From Isoetes taiwanensis (lineage: Eukaryota; Streptophyta; Lycopodiopsida; Isoetales; Isoetaceae), in assembly GCA_021234155.1 (NCBI GenBank), contig JAJEKV010000036.1, positions 6,161,079 through 6,225,078 on the forward strand: a DNA stretch of 64,000 bases. The letters are read 5' to 3'. Under the pieces are notes generated by a model that saw only the letters and a program-made list of their open reading frames with translations, was not told the origin of the DNA and ran no database searches. The position numbers and the translations under genes were made by a program. Positions 13,701-25,662 of the stretch are shown piece after piece. Numbering within the stretch: position 1 is the stretch's first letter; each line of letters starts with the position of its first letter.

Positions 13701-14470
13701 TCATCGAGGTTTGAAAACTCTTCATAAAGGTCATGGCGGTTCTTTTGGCCTAGCATGAAGAAGGAAATCTTAAGCTATGTAGCGGATGTTTACCATGCGA
13801 GAAGGTGAAAGCCTTTCACCAAAAGGTTCGAGGGGGAATTGCAACCATTGGATATTCACGATACAAAATGGGAAAGTATAGGTATGGATTTTATTGTGGG
13901 ATTGCCTAAGACCTGGCGGGATATGATTCCATCTATGTAGTAATGGCCCACTTTATGCCAGCCAAAATCCACGGCCCTACTGCTGCGAATATTGCTAAGA
14001 TTTTCATCAAGGATATATTAAAATGCATGGTATGCCTAAAAGGTTATGAAGTGTCGGGCCAGAGACCGTGCTTTGTTGGCGGTTTTGGCAAACATTGTTC
14101 CCGAAGTTGAAACCCAATTAAGGATGAGTACAACCCTATCATCCTCAAACCGATGGTCAAGTTGAAAGAGTTAATCGGGTTGTAGAACATGCTCAGGATG
14201 TATGTTCCCGAACATCGCACACAGGAATCTTATCAGAAATCGCACCATCGAGAAATACCTAGTCAATAGGCGGGATATCCATGAAAGGGATGCGACATGG
14301 GAAAGGCGACAAGTTCAAGAAGTTATATCCGACCTTTCCCATAACTCATGAGGACATGAGTTAATTTTTACAAAGGTGAGAATCTAACAAACCAGGGGAC
14401 TTATCTTGTGTCAGAGTATTAAATTGTGTAAACCACAGTTGGTATCGTCCATGGGTGTGTTAGAGGCGGC
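10740..14470 (+). mobile_element. Ty3/gypsy (chromovirus-like) retrotransposon relic
   Basis: Gag-pol remnants follow the Ty3/gypsy order on +. A zinc-knuckle-like segment (about 11370-11435) ends KKSGHISARCPK but has lost one Cys. The protease region has GGSTHNF (about 11700) and LILGMSWF (about 11905). Reverse transcriptase (about 12240-12870) has [24 protein letters not shown] and VFIDDI at about 12700. RNase H (12952-13212 open) has LLDASVLGIGCALLQDG. Integrase (about 13640-14200) has ESIGMDFIVGLPK and DGQVERVNRVVEH. A chromodomain-like tail (about 14240-14330) has ERDATWE. Domain order and tail point to a chromovirus. Stops and frame changes occur every 100-300 bases, and CTG/CAG are depleted, so part of the damage may be sequence error. 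A purine-rich AAAGGTGAGAATCTAACA near 14373 may mark the 3' LTR start. No LTR pair was confirmed. Confidence 0.85.
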
Positions 14471-15833
14471 ATTTAAATCTAAATAAAAACACATTAGCTA
14501 AGGTGATTTAAAACCTTAATAAATTGAACTCAAAAATAGTCGCACACTAAATCGGGGAAAGAAAAGAATCGTGGCTGCGGATAGGGGAGGATTAGCTCGA
14601 GAGATGCATGTGGCATGCCAAGGCACCATCAGTGCGATCACAGGGATTGATCTTGCCAAGTGTTCTTATGGCAAAGGTATTTAAGAAACGAAGGGTTGGC
14701 CGGATGGGCAAAAGGAGGAGGAAAGAGAATCGGTTGGGGCTGAACAAATTGGGCGAGCAAGCACCTTGTTTGCTTTTTCAAACAAATAGATTTTTTGTTA
14801 GTAATATCTTACCTTTTGCCTCTCTGAAAACTTATTTCTAAGATTCTATCTCTATAGTCACATCTTAATTTTAAAGAAAGGATTAATTCTAGAGAATCTT
14901 GAATATTTTAAGGCATTGATTTCGGTTTCAAAAATATTACAAGAAGGAAAGGACTAGGGTTCCGGGCTCTCGATTGTTTTTCGTGCTTTCTGCTTAGAAA
15001 GTTTGAACATACAAGTATGGATTAGATGGCGACTTTTAGAGGGAAAATATGGAAGTATAAGGGATCTCGGACCACATATTGTGTTTAGAGTTTCTAGGAG
15101 AGGCTTTTAAAATAGCTCAAGGTTTTGGCTATGGCATCACGGCAGTTTGGAGTTTTTAGGATGAGTAGTGGAATTGATTATGCAACTTATCACACAAATA
15201 TATAGTATCAAGAATTTTTTGCTCGGTTTACAAAACATAATTTGGTCTAACAAGTTCAACAAATAACATTGTCTATTCTCCAAAGTTGGGTCCTATATTT
15301 GAAGAATATTTAATATGAAAATATTATACAACAAAGATTCTCTATCACCCGGATATTAAATTTGATGGAAACTTCGATAGCTCTAAAACTTGACTAGATA
15401 CAAGTATTAATTCGGCGGCTTATATGCGAGTTTGGGAATAAAAAGGATTGATTTTTTTTTTGCAAACAAGCTTAGCTTTTGGCGAGAATCTTCTAGTTTT
15501 AATTCTAAAATTTTAGTCCTACCCACAAGTTCAAAAAGTTGAGAAGAACTTGAATAGAAAAGAATACTTAAACTAGAAATACCGGCCTTTAAGGCCAAAC
15601 TCACCACCAACCAGTGCAGGAGCAAGAGAAATTCTGAAAAAAATTGACTTTTAGAATTAGAAAGAAAAGGATAATTCAATAGAGACACTAGAATCTTTGC
15701 TTTAGCAAATCGTTAGAAATGAGAAGATTATTGTAATTATTTTTTCTTTCTATTTGTATATATCGACTTTAAAGCACAATAATCATAAGGACTTCCATGT
15801 TATGTTGGCTTTTTGATAAGCGACTTTGATCCA
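14471..15833. other. Intergenic DNA or degraded LTR, no supported gene
   Basis: No recognisable coding sequence. The first few hundred bases may belong to the 3' LTR of the preceding Ty3/gypsy element. The remainder is AT-rich. The left edge of the 14.7-kb tandem duplication lies at its right end, at ATATGAATAGCAC. Confidence 0.4.
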
Positions 15834-17019
15834 TATGAATAGCACTACATCCATCTCACTCCGAGGATATTTACAAGCATAATTTCTAGCATATCAACCA
15901 TAAATCTATCTCCTCCCCACAAGATAGAATATTTCCGCACAATTCCTTCTGAGACAATGGCAAACTTTTGAAGCCTTAGCGGCTAGAAAGAGCCCTATGT
16001 GGTCACTTAGCGAACCTTCAAAAAAACTCTAAAAATTTTCCTACTTTGTTAAAATCCTTGTATGAATTATGCCGGCTTTTACCAATAGTTTTTTTTTTTG
16101 GTCCCACCGGATAGGACCAGTAGCAGGTCGATGTGAACCTCCCTAAATTCGATGGCATTACGCCATTGTTCATAGATCACCCCATATGGGTACTTAATTT
16201 TGAGGGGCAAGGTATTTTAATGACTACCTGAAATTTAGTTCCATCAAATATGCCTTAATAGCCCATGGGATTACATAAAAATTCCAAAGGTTAGATTTGA
16301 GGACCTTTCTAGAAAGGTCCCTCAACTAAACATCCTTGCAATCCCAATACCAATCGTGTCTTCCCATAATTAAATTCTTATATTCTTATATTATAAGCTA
16401 AACATTTAATCCTTGGATGGTGTTTGAGCCCCTTTTTGTCTTCCAACCAATATTTATAATGTGGGAGGAACAACTCATGTAGATTCCATAATAATACAAT
16501 CCCATCCATTCCTTTACAAGTCTACCAAAGTCTAAAAACAAAATACAATATGTAGCATAATACTTGAGGGGTCCCATGGGGATTTAATATGGATGTACAA
16601 ATCACCATTCCTGAGACCATAAACCATGCCCCTAAAATAATGGAATGTGTTATTAAACAGAAATGTAGATTCAATAGAAAAAATAAGCATGTTAGCTCAC
16701 TAATTGCATTGGTTAAAGGCATTCTTATTAGAATATTGAATTATTTTGGTCGAGATTTGAGTCTCTGTATTTCTATTCTAAAATTAAGTGAACCCATATA
16801 GAGATGACTCCCCATATTTCATATTCATAGCCGTAGATGAACCCATATTTCATGTGTCAAAATCATAGGTGGCCCCAATCATGAATGACCATAATCAACA
16901 CGAGAGGAGCCCAGAAGCCCCATCATATGATCCTACAAATTCAACGACCGAGGTAGTCCAGGGTGCACCTTGTTTAGAATATATCAGCCATCTAATATTC
17001 TATGCCCATTCTTGATAGA

Positions 17020-17310
17020 ACACATTCAACACCACATACACCCCACGGCGACCTACCACCCACCACAACACCATCACAACCACATTTGGTAGCATAACAC
17101 CATACTTGGCCACCGCCACCACACAACACATGCTACTACCATCCACACACTACACATAACAACACAAACTAGCAACATTATTCACTACCATTGGGTCTAC
17201 AACACCCTATCTGCACCCAGGTGGTACACCAACCATTGTCCTCCATTAGCGACACATCACCCTACACCACACCATGGTGGGTACACCCATTTGTTACCAC
17301 CTATACACAA
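17020..17310. repeat. CAC/ACC-rich strand-asymmetric tract
   Basis: The + strand is packed with CCACCACAACACC-like strings and nearly lacks G over about 290 bp, with no fixed period. It resembles a decayed satellite or simple-sequence tract. A counterpart lies at about 31745-32035 in copy 2 of the duplication. Confidence 0.6.
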
Positions 17311-17869
17311 CCGGGGATAGGTTTTAGGCGTTTTCCCAAAACCTTTTATGCGTATTTTTTCCAAAAAAAAAGGTATTTTGGAAGTACAAAATGTATTTTT
17401 CGCGGTTTCATACTTTGACCAAAAAAAAAATTCCGGCGTGGTCGTGTTGTCCACATGGTAGCGGAAGCATATAATTTGAAATCACGAGCAACCAACTAAA
17501 CATCACGGGCAGCTAGATGTAGGTGGCGCAAATTGGATCCGTGTGTAGCGGGCGTCACCAGCGGTTGCATAATGTTTTTAGCGGTCGCGATGTGTGCTGG
17601 TGGCCCACATCCATTAATGTAGCGGACGCATAATGCTTATTCAATATCATTACACCACCGGCCCGGCGCCATAACTTTTTGCGGCCATCGGTTGATTTGC
17701 CTTTTTGTTTTGCTACATTGTTTATATAAGATTAGCGAACTTGGCTTGTTTTTGAGTCAAAATTCTTGTTTTTTGTCTTTAGTAAGGCCTAGCTTGATTA
17801 GTTGTGATTTATCCAGTATGCCATTAAGCGTGGGTCGCTTGACAATTCAACTTAGGGTCATTTCCCACT

Positions 17870-18750
17870 TGCCATTAAGTTAAGTTAAATAGGGCAAATA
17901 AGCTGGAACTTGCTTTCCGTGACCCTTAAGTTAATATCAATTAAGTTAATTCAGTTAATTTTTACCGTTCATTAACTTAGCGGATCATCCTTCTCACTAG
18001 AAAAGGTTAAGTTATTTTTTAACCAAATTTAAAAATATTTAACCAACTAGTGCAAAAAGTTAAGTGACCTAAGCAAGGTCTACTTAACTTCTAACTTTGG
18101 TTAATCATTAAGCTAACTTAACTACAAGTGAGAAATGGTTCGATTAGGTTAGACTCTTAAATCATAATTTTGACAAGGAGAGCAACTAGTTGACCAAGTG
18201 TCTTATTAGTTTGATAGATTGATTAAAATAGAAGGTGGATTTTAAAATTTTATGATAGATTATTTGGTCACGTAGTACTTGACTAGAAAGTATTAAAATG
18301 TAGAGTTGACTACCGGTCAATTGATTGGTGAGAAAGTGTAAGTTAACCAAAATTCAACTCATTGAATAGAGAGCCAACCACTTTACTAGATTTTACTAGG
18401 TAGTCAAACAATTCACAAAAATAGTAACTTGACACAAAAGTCATATCCTCCATTTAACAACAGGTATCTCTTAGCTGAAGTGAAAGCGAACACATTTATC
18501 TCTAACCTAACAAAACTTCTTAGCGCTGGTGTGAAGCGGAAGCTCATTATAAAGGTTAGGTTAAGTTGATTTCATGAGCTTAACCTAAGTGATCCATAAT
18601 TGGTATAGTCTTGAATGCATATCTTCACAATCCTTTTAGTCTTAACTTAATGACTTTAATGGGAAATCACAACCTACTTGCTGTTAAGTTAAGAGATAAC
18701 TAACTGGTTAAGTTAACCTAACCTAATTGTGAGTGGGAAACTACCCTTAG
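17870..18750. repeat. GTTAA/TTAAC-rich tract
   Basis: AAGTTAA, GTTAAC, TTAACTT and CCTAACC-like words recur every 10-40 bp in both orientations, for example around 17875-17965 and 18040-18150. No fixed period is visible. The tract may be an old satellite or an accumulation of inverted short motifs. The counterpart in copy 2 is at about 32580-33420. Confidence 0.45.
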
Positions 18751-20840
18751 TGGATAAGGTTAGTGGCTTCAAGATTGAGCTCTCGCTACCTAACATGACC
18801 TTGAGTTGCTCGGTGATGTAAGCTTCAAGAGCATTTACCCTCTTATGCTCTCGCTCCCAGTAATATTGTGTAGAATGTCCAATATTAAATAGGGGATTGG
18901 AGTATATAGCGGTAAATACTCAAACAATTTTTGAGTGAAAAAGAAAAAACATGTACACTAAACCTTTCTAAAGACCTTCTTTTAGCCTAAACAGTTTGGA
19001 TAAGGAATGCTTTTGGGTGTAGAGTAGAGTTGTCTAGGACCTGCTTGTGGCTGAACTTTTTAGGCTCTACTTAGTCAAACTTTTATAATAATAAAAACTT
19101 GGAGGAAAGCTCGGATTTTGCATTAAGAAATGGCCCAGACCAATGCAAACCCCATTATCGTTAAAGCGCAAATGCATCTTGTTCTACATGTCTTTGGATC
19201 ATGGAAATGAGATTCAGCGGGGCTTGTTGAATCTTGAATTCGAGCATCGGAAAGCTGATGCCAGCCAAATTCGAATCTAGGTTTCTAGCGGTTGGCGTGT
19301 TAGAGGATCTGGCGAGCCAACTTGGACCTTGAACTAAAGGAGAAGGCTGATATGTTTGAAGAAATTAAGGATCCTGCTAGGGCCTCGGGAAGAGGCTGCT
19401 GAAAATGCCACTAGGCATGATAACACCTTGAAGCCAATATTTCAAAATCTCTTAGCTGAGAAGTGCTTTGCTTGAGAAATTCTACTTAGATGTGATACCC
19501 ATGTCAGATGCTTGGACAAATTATGGTTAAACATATTAGGTAGCTTCAGGTCAAAGATTTATAAGCTTGTAGAATTTGATGAATTTGAAAGAAAATGAGA
19601 ATTGAAACATTTGCTCTTAAATCAACTCTTCATGTTTGACTTTGAACCATGAACCTTAAAGGTTTATTTAATGACTACTATCATCAATTATTACATGAGT
19701 TTTTTGTGAGCTGAGTTTGGGTTCTAAATGTTTTTTGGTTTAGGGCTCTCTACATCGATTTTCTTGTTTGATCTGTCTAAAATGCCTCCTCAGTGAGCTT
19801 GCTTATGAGGAATAAATTAATGACTTCTATCATTGGCAAACCAATAATGCGTTACGTGTTTTTATTTTTATTTTTACGTTTGATGTATCTAAAATATCCC
19901 CTACAATAAGTCTACTAACTCATTGTAGGTGGCATTTAGATACATTAATGGCTTATCCTAAAAAACCAGGGTTGGTGCTTTAAGATGAATAGATTATCTA
20001 GCTCTAAAACTAAAGTGGAGTGTGGTATATCGCTAGGCTGATTTTTGAGGGTTATAATCAAGAGAGTTCTGAGATCTCTTGTTATGTAATCATCGAAGCA
20101 TCGGTTTTTAGAGCTTCCTTTCCTTTGCCTCTTTCGTCGATGCCATTTAGTTACTTGCTAAAGCGTCATTGCTTAAAAAGCGATAAAAGCGAAGGCTGTG
20201 AATATTGGTCCTTCAAAGGTGCGTGGATTTGGGCTTTCAAGCATTACGATTGATTATCACTCTCGAAAATGGAACCATAATTGCTTGCTCACGGTTATAG
20301 ATCAGAATCTGAGGGTTATAGCGAGTTTTATTACCTCCGCGTGCAAGTTCCTAGAACTTCAAGTGTGAAGCGTCACCCAATTTCAAGCCATAGAGTTGCT
20401 CAATCTTCTTCACCCACTATGGCAACAATGTATAATTATGCCCCATAGTTGGCACTAACTATGTGCAACTCATATTACACCTTCTTTTGCTGCAATGGAA
20501 GGGATGCTTGAGGAGCACTTTGGCTTGAAATTGGCGACATCTCACTGTGAAGTTCTAGCCAAATTCTGCGATGGAAGCAACAAGTTTCAAAAGTCTATTT
20601 TATTGTTTCCACGGAAAGTGCACACTCAATGACATGCGGACCTCACGATGGGGGCATTTTTCCCTTGGATTCTATGGTAGAACCATGGTGACCACATAAA
20701 GAAGGTCATGATGTCGAGGGATAGATGCCTGAAATTGAGTGTGCATGCATCAACGGTCCCCTAATTTTAAGCCATAATGTTGCTTAAGATTAGCCCATTA
20801 CATCTCAAGTAACCCGGTCCGCGTGTCGACATTTGACACT

Positions 20841-21188
20841 TCAAATGGCAATTATCGTCTGGGGATACGATCGACACTGCAATAGGCCAACTTTAGGCGA
20901 CATTATAAGCTTGAAAGTAGGTGTCCTTTTGATGTCGAAGTCGATGTTATCTCCCTTAGGAATGGGCTTTCCAATGTGTCTATCTAGCCTCTCTCTATAT
21001 GTTAATGTCATTTTAATTACTTGAGCTCCATTACACAAGAGGCTAAGATAGGCTGGTGGAAACACAGCTCCCTCTAATGGAGAAAGTTTTGGATTGTCAA
21101 TAGAAAGAGTTATGGGAACTCTCGTCACCTCATTGTGGAGGCGATTGAGTTTTCCACATGTATCTTGCTTTTTGTCTCTACGGGTCAA
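20841..21188 (-). other. Unassigned 115-codon open frame
   Basis: This - strand frame runs 115 codons without a stop and has a protein-like composition, including RVPITLSIDNPKLSPLEGAV, GAQVIKMTLTYRERLDRH and DFDIKRTPTFKLIMSPK. I do not recognise a family. In copy 2 (35520-35830) the matching frame is broken shortly after ITLSIDN, with indels at several places. Either the open frame is chance, or it is a fragment of a real gene or old element whose second copy is damaged or mis-sequenced. Confidence 0.2.
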
Positions 21189-21577
21189 TGCGGCTTAGGA
21201 AGAAGCTAAGCTTCATTCGTAGAGAGGTAAACAGTGTTGTTTACATACTCGTATTTTATGTTTACATGCGTCTTGTGCCTCAGATTAAAGTCAACAAGAT
21301 CTTCCAATTTCTTTCCTCTCCTCTCTTCACACAGTTGCTTAGTCACTTTCTAGGCTCCATAATTTGAGAGAGGAAAGCAGGGTGAGAAAATCTTGATCCA
21401 CTCTATTTATTTGAGCTGATGGAGAAGCTTGAGCAGCACTATAACTTGAAATTGCAGAACGTCTCCCCTTTGAGGTTGTGGTTATTTTAATGTTTCCTTG
21501 CCATAATGCAGCTTAAAGGTCCTTTGCAATTCTCTTTGGTGCAGTTTTTAAGTTCAATGCTCAAGTGTGATATTTAA

Positions 21578-21730
21578 ATGGCATCAGGACTTACCTTTGC
21601 AACTTGCTTTGCTTTGAGCACTATGGTTGGAATCATTATGCTCTTATTTAATTTATTTGATAAGTTCGATACTCGCAAGGAACGTGGCCGCAATATCGTG
21701 AAGCAGTTGGGTTATGGAGTTAAGGATTGA
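21578..21730 (+). other. Unassigned 50-residue open frame with one hydrophobic helix
   Basis: The frame starts MASGLTFATC and has a hydrophobic run (FALSTMVGIIMLLFNLF) followed by the charged tail DKFDTRKERGRN. The same start is present in copy 2 at 36232, where the tail diverges through indels and runs to 63 residues. It could be a small membrane peptide, an exon fragment, or chance. No family is recognised. Confidence 0.2.
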
Positions 21731-22016
21731 TGTCTCTGAAATGCACACAGTGCGTAGCATGGTATATTTCCATTTACAGTTCATATTTCAGATTGCAGTC
21801 AGTCATCGCATGTCTCGTGAACCAACGCATATACTTTAAGAATGGACACAAATGCAAAAATGTAGCCAACCTTTTTTTAGAATACATTATACTTAATTAA
21901 TGTATGTTCTAGTAATGAAAAAGGTCTGACTACAATTTTGCATTTGTGTTCAACTTTAAAGTTTTTTCATTTGTGTTCATTGTTCATCTTATCATCTCCT
22001 TTAGAGATCTCTCTGG

Positions 22017-22712
22017 TGTTATGAATATGGTAGCTCGGGGGAGTGGTCTTGGGCGTTAGTCTTGGTGGACTAGCATGGTTGTGTAAGAATGGCGAATTAT
22101 GGGCAAAACAAGGCAAATAAACGGCAAAGAAACCTTATAATGGTTATGGTTAAATAATATCTTGGAGTCAAGATACTATTTAATGGTTAAAGTTTTAGAG
22201 TTTAAATATAGTTGAGCCAAGATAGTATCCTTACATTTAAAAGTCAAAGATAAATACAAAAGGAACTAAAGCCAAAATTAATTTGAAAGGAAAAGATAGA
22301 CGTAACTATTAAACTATAAAAGAAACAATGGGAATGAATAGTTATTATTGGACGACCACTTTTTGTACACTACTTTAGCTTTAACTCTAATTCTAATGTC
22401 TCCTTGACCATGTGACCGTAATCTTGTTTGATAAATCACCCTTGCTTGTTGCTTTGCCATTGCCGACAAGCCTTGCCATAATTCTGCCAGTTCTTAGCAC
22501 CGAGTGACCCGGTTGGGTGGTGAACTACCAAAGATTAGTTAATGGCATCTGGATCTAGCTCTAGTTTTGGTGAACTAAGAGCTTGACCAATCTGACAAAC
22601 CTGATCGGTTTACAGGTTATGAGATTATGATTTGTTTGAAAAAGTCTAGTATTCTGTTAGAAGAGATAAAAGGTATGGTTCATTGTTGTGAACCATAAAA
22701 TGAACCATAACA
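22017..22712 (+). repeat. 5' LTR of the non-coding LTR element
   Basis: Starts TGTTATGAATATGG and ends GAACCATAACA, giving the short terminal inverted repeat TGTTATG/CATAACA. A near-perfect inverted motif GGTTCAT...GTGAACC sits close to its right end (about 22676-22708). Confidence 0.88.
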
Positions 22713-22714
22713 AT

Positions 22715-22730
22715 TGGTATCAGAGCCTGG
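22715..22730 (+). promoter_or_regulatory. Primer-binding site (initiator-Met tRNA)
   Basis: TGGTATCAGAGCCTGG matches the plant initiator-Met tRNA 3' complement and lies two bases after the 5' LTR. It marks the start of minus-strand DNA synthesis. Confidence 0.85.
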
Positions 22731-23747
22731 CTATTCCTAAAGTTTGCAAAGACTTCTGGATGGTGTTGGAAATTGAAAACAGGAATAGAGAACCTTATTC
22801 TGGCTATTCTTGATGTTTGTAAGTCATCTAGTTGGTGCTAGTGATTGCAAACTGGAATAGAATTCCTCCTCCTGAGAATCTAAATGATCTTCTTTCTATG
22901 AATTTTAACTTTTTGTATCATTCTTTCCAATCCAATTCTACTCAGAGTAATCAATCTTTGGATATCGGTACGACAAAATTGTTTGTTGCAGGAAACATAT
23001 AGGTGCAGGTGATTGGTGACATGGAATAAGCAGAGGGAACTGAGCCTAATCTTCCTGATCAATCCATTTCATTTACCAAAATGGATCTCCTTCCAATCAA
23101 GCCTAACCAAAACTAACAATCAATCTCCTTGGCGGGATGGATGGTTGAATTTCACACCGCACCTAGGCGTATCTATGGTGGACGGATCAATCTTTATCTA
23201 AACTCTCTATCCTTGACAAACCTTGAACTATTCCAAACTAAACGAACTCTAATCAATGTAAAGTGCGGCCCATTATTTTAAAAGTAGAGCTGACTTCAAA
23301 ATCGGTTAAAAGATTTTAAGGGATTCGTGCCTTTAGAGAAATTATAAATCTATTTTATGATTGTGTTGCTTCCTTCTAATGAATGATCATGCCATTAATA
23401 GTTGCACAATGGTTGGTGTCATAAGTGTTGATGTTAATGGATGACATTGAAATTCTAGATTGGTGTCTAGAGTTTTGGCGATGGTTGGTGCTCTTTTGGT
23501 TGGAGTCGGTGCTTCAATAAAACCTTGATCTTTTTCTTAATCTTGCTTTATCTTAAGACTTAAATTTTATCTAGTAGATCTTAAGCTTTGCTAATATATC
23601 TCAAAAGAATAATCAAATCTTCCCTGCCACAGCAATTTCTCTTATTCCTTCTCATGTACAAATTGAGTTGGTGCTCATGTACAAATTGAATTGGCACTGA
23701 ATCTGTGGTTTACAACTGAGGTCAGTTGCTTCTAAAAAGGGAAGAAT

Positions 23748-24445
23748 TGTTATGAATATGGTAGCTTCGGGGGAGTGGTCTTGGGCGTTAGTCTTGGTGG
23801 ACTAACATGGTTGTGTAAGAATGGCAAATTATGGGCAAAACAAGGCAAATAAATGGCAAGAAAACCTTATAATGGTTATGGTTAAATAATATCTTGGAGC
23901 CAAGATACTATTTAATGGTTAAAGTTTTAGAGTTTAAATATAGTTGAGCTAAGATAGTATCCTTACATTTAAAAGTCAAAGATAAATATAAAAGGAACTA
24001 AAGCCAAAATTAATTTGAAAGGGAAAGATAGACCTAACTGTTAAACTATAAAATAAACAATGGGAATGAATAGTTATTATTGGACGACCACTTTTTGTAC
24101 ACATTACTTTAGCTTTAACTCTAATTCTAATGTCCCCTTGACCATGTGACCGTAATCTTGTTTGATAAACCACCCTTGCTTGTTGCTTTGCCATTGCCGA
24201 CAAGCCTTGCCATAATTCTGCCAGTTCTTAGCACCGAGTGACCCGGTTGGATGGTGAACTACCAAAGACTAGTTAATGCATCTGTATCTAGCTCTAGTTT
24301 TGGTGAACTAAGAGCTTGACCAATCTGACAAACCTGATCGGTTTACAGGTTATGAGATTATGATTTGTTTGAAAAAGTCTGGCATTCTGTTTAGAAGAGA
24401 TAAAAGGTATGGTTCATTGTTGTGAACCATAAAATGAACCATACA
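23748..24445 (+). repeat. 3' LTR of the non-coding LTR element
   Basis: Nearly identical to the 5' LTR over its whole length. It is followed directly by the target duplication TCTGG. Confidence 0.88.
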
Positions 24446-25626
24446 TCTGGGTCAATGTAGCTTAGTTATTTGCTAAGTTATATTACACAACGAGGCTCCA
24501 AAGCTAAGGTGGAGCAGAACTCGTTCCTTCTGAAGGTGGAAGTAACAAGATTTTCGAGTGCTCTATTCTATTGTCTCTCTGGGAAAAAGAAACTTAGTGG
24601 TTCTTTACGATTTGTTCTGTGTTAGATCTTGTGTGACGTTTGAATAGGTGTAACGATGGTCACTCTTCAGTTTAACATGGCTGCATGTGCCCTTTTATAG
24701 TTCATATTTCAAACTGTAGTCGACCATCGCATGTCTTGTTGAACCTTCATCTAGACCACCCCTCTCTTGAGGGGTCTGTGACTGTCTGACCCCTTCGCGT
24801 GCAAAAAATCCTTCATAATGAGATTTTGCAGCACGAGAAGGGACAAACAGTAACGGGCGCCAAGAGAGGGTTGGCTGGGGGAAGATTCTCAAGGCACTAA
24901 GTGGTCGCTAATAGTTCTTGATCACCTAAGGATAATATCACCGTTATTGGAATTGCTCACAATTGGATAAGGACTGAACATGGAATGCATGTAGGCAATG
25001 ATATACATTAAAATAAAATGATAAGCACTATATATTTATATTTTATAGTATAGCATGGAATTCAAGTTCATAGATGAGTGTATACAGTCATATCAGGACA
25101 CATGCGTACTATTTGGGTGGCAAGTCGGCAACATGTCCGTAACTATCTGACATGGTCAACAACTCCTATACATCATGAGGTGACTCACTAAGGATACGCA
25201 TTGCCATTCTTGATGCTCGTACACGAGCATCAGCTGTAGCATATCGGAGGCTATCTCTATGTACATTTCTGAGTTGCTTGCTAAACTTTAGAAGTATGGT
25301 ATTTGCAGATTGCTTGTGAACAAGCATATTATCTCCATCATAAGAGCCTTTACCCCACGCTCGACTAGCGCATGACAGAACCTCCTCTCGACGGCATAGG
25401 TGTCAAGACTATAGGAGATCTCACTTGCTGTGAGCAATCCTTCAACGTGGGGTCACGGGGATTGGGGTGAGACTGTAGTTTGCTCAATCTCTATCACCCG
25501 ACAAACTCCTGCATTGTGAAATACAACAAACTCTCAATGAATAAATGATGTGTGAATTGGAAAAGAGGTCAACAATGGATCATTTGAATCAGAAATAAAG
25601 TATGGAATTCGAAGTGAAGTATGTAG

Positions 25627-25662
25627 CTGGTAGGCTAGTAGGCTGGTAGGCTGGTAGGCCTG
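25627..25662. repeat. Minisatellite, GGTAGGCT unit
   Basis: CTGGTAGGCTAGTAGGCTGG continues as about four 8-10-bp units. In copy 2 (about 40315-40350) the array is disordered, with CTGG replaced by variants. Confidence 0.65.

Larger units (their letters stand above)
22017..24445 (+). mobile_element. Non-coding LTR retrotransposon (TRIM/LARD-like) with target duplication
   Basis: The 5' LTR is 22017-22712 and the 3' LTR is 23748-24445, each just under 700 bp, beginning TGTTATG and ending CATAACA (5') or CATACA (3', one base short). The primer-binding site TGGTATCAGAGCCTGG starts at 22715 and complements the 3' end of initiator-Met tRNA. A purine tract AAAAAGGGAAGAAT precedes the 3' LTR. The 5-bp sequence TCTGG flanks both ends (22012-22016 and 24446-24450). 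The interior is about 1.0 kb and lacks gag or pol, so movement would need an autonomous partner, probably Ty1/copia judging by the primer site. LTR differences include several C/T and G/A transitions, as expected for methylated DNA. Confidence 0.9.

Noticed and set aside
14373-14470. 3' LTR of the Ty3/gypsy element
   Set aside because: A purine-rich tract and a TAACA start suggest it, but I found no matching 5' LTR or target duplication, so LTR borders are not claimed.
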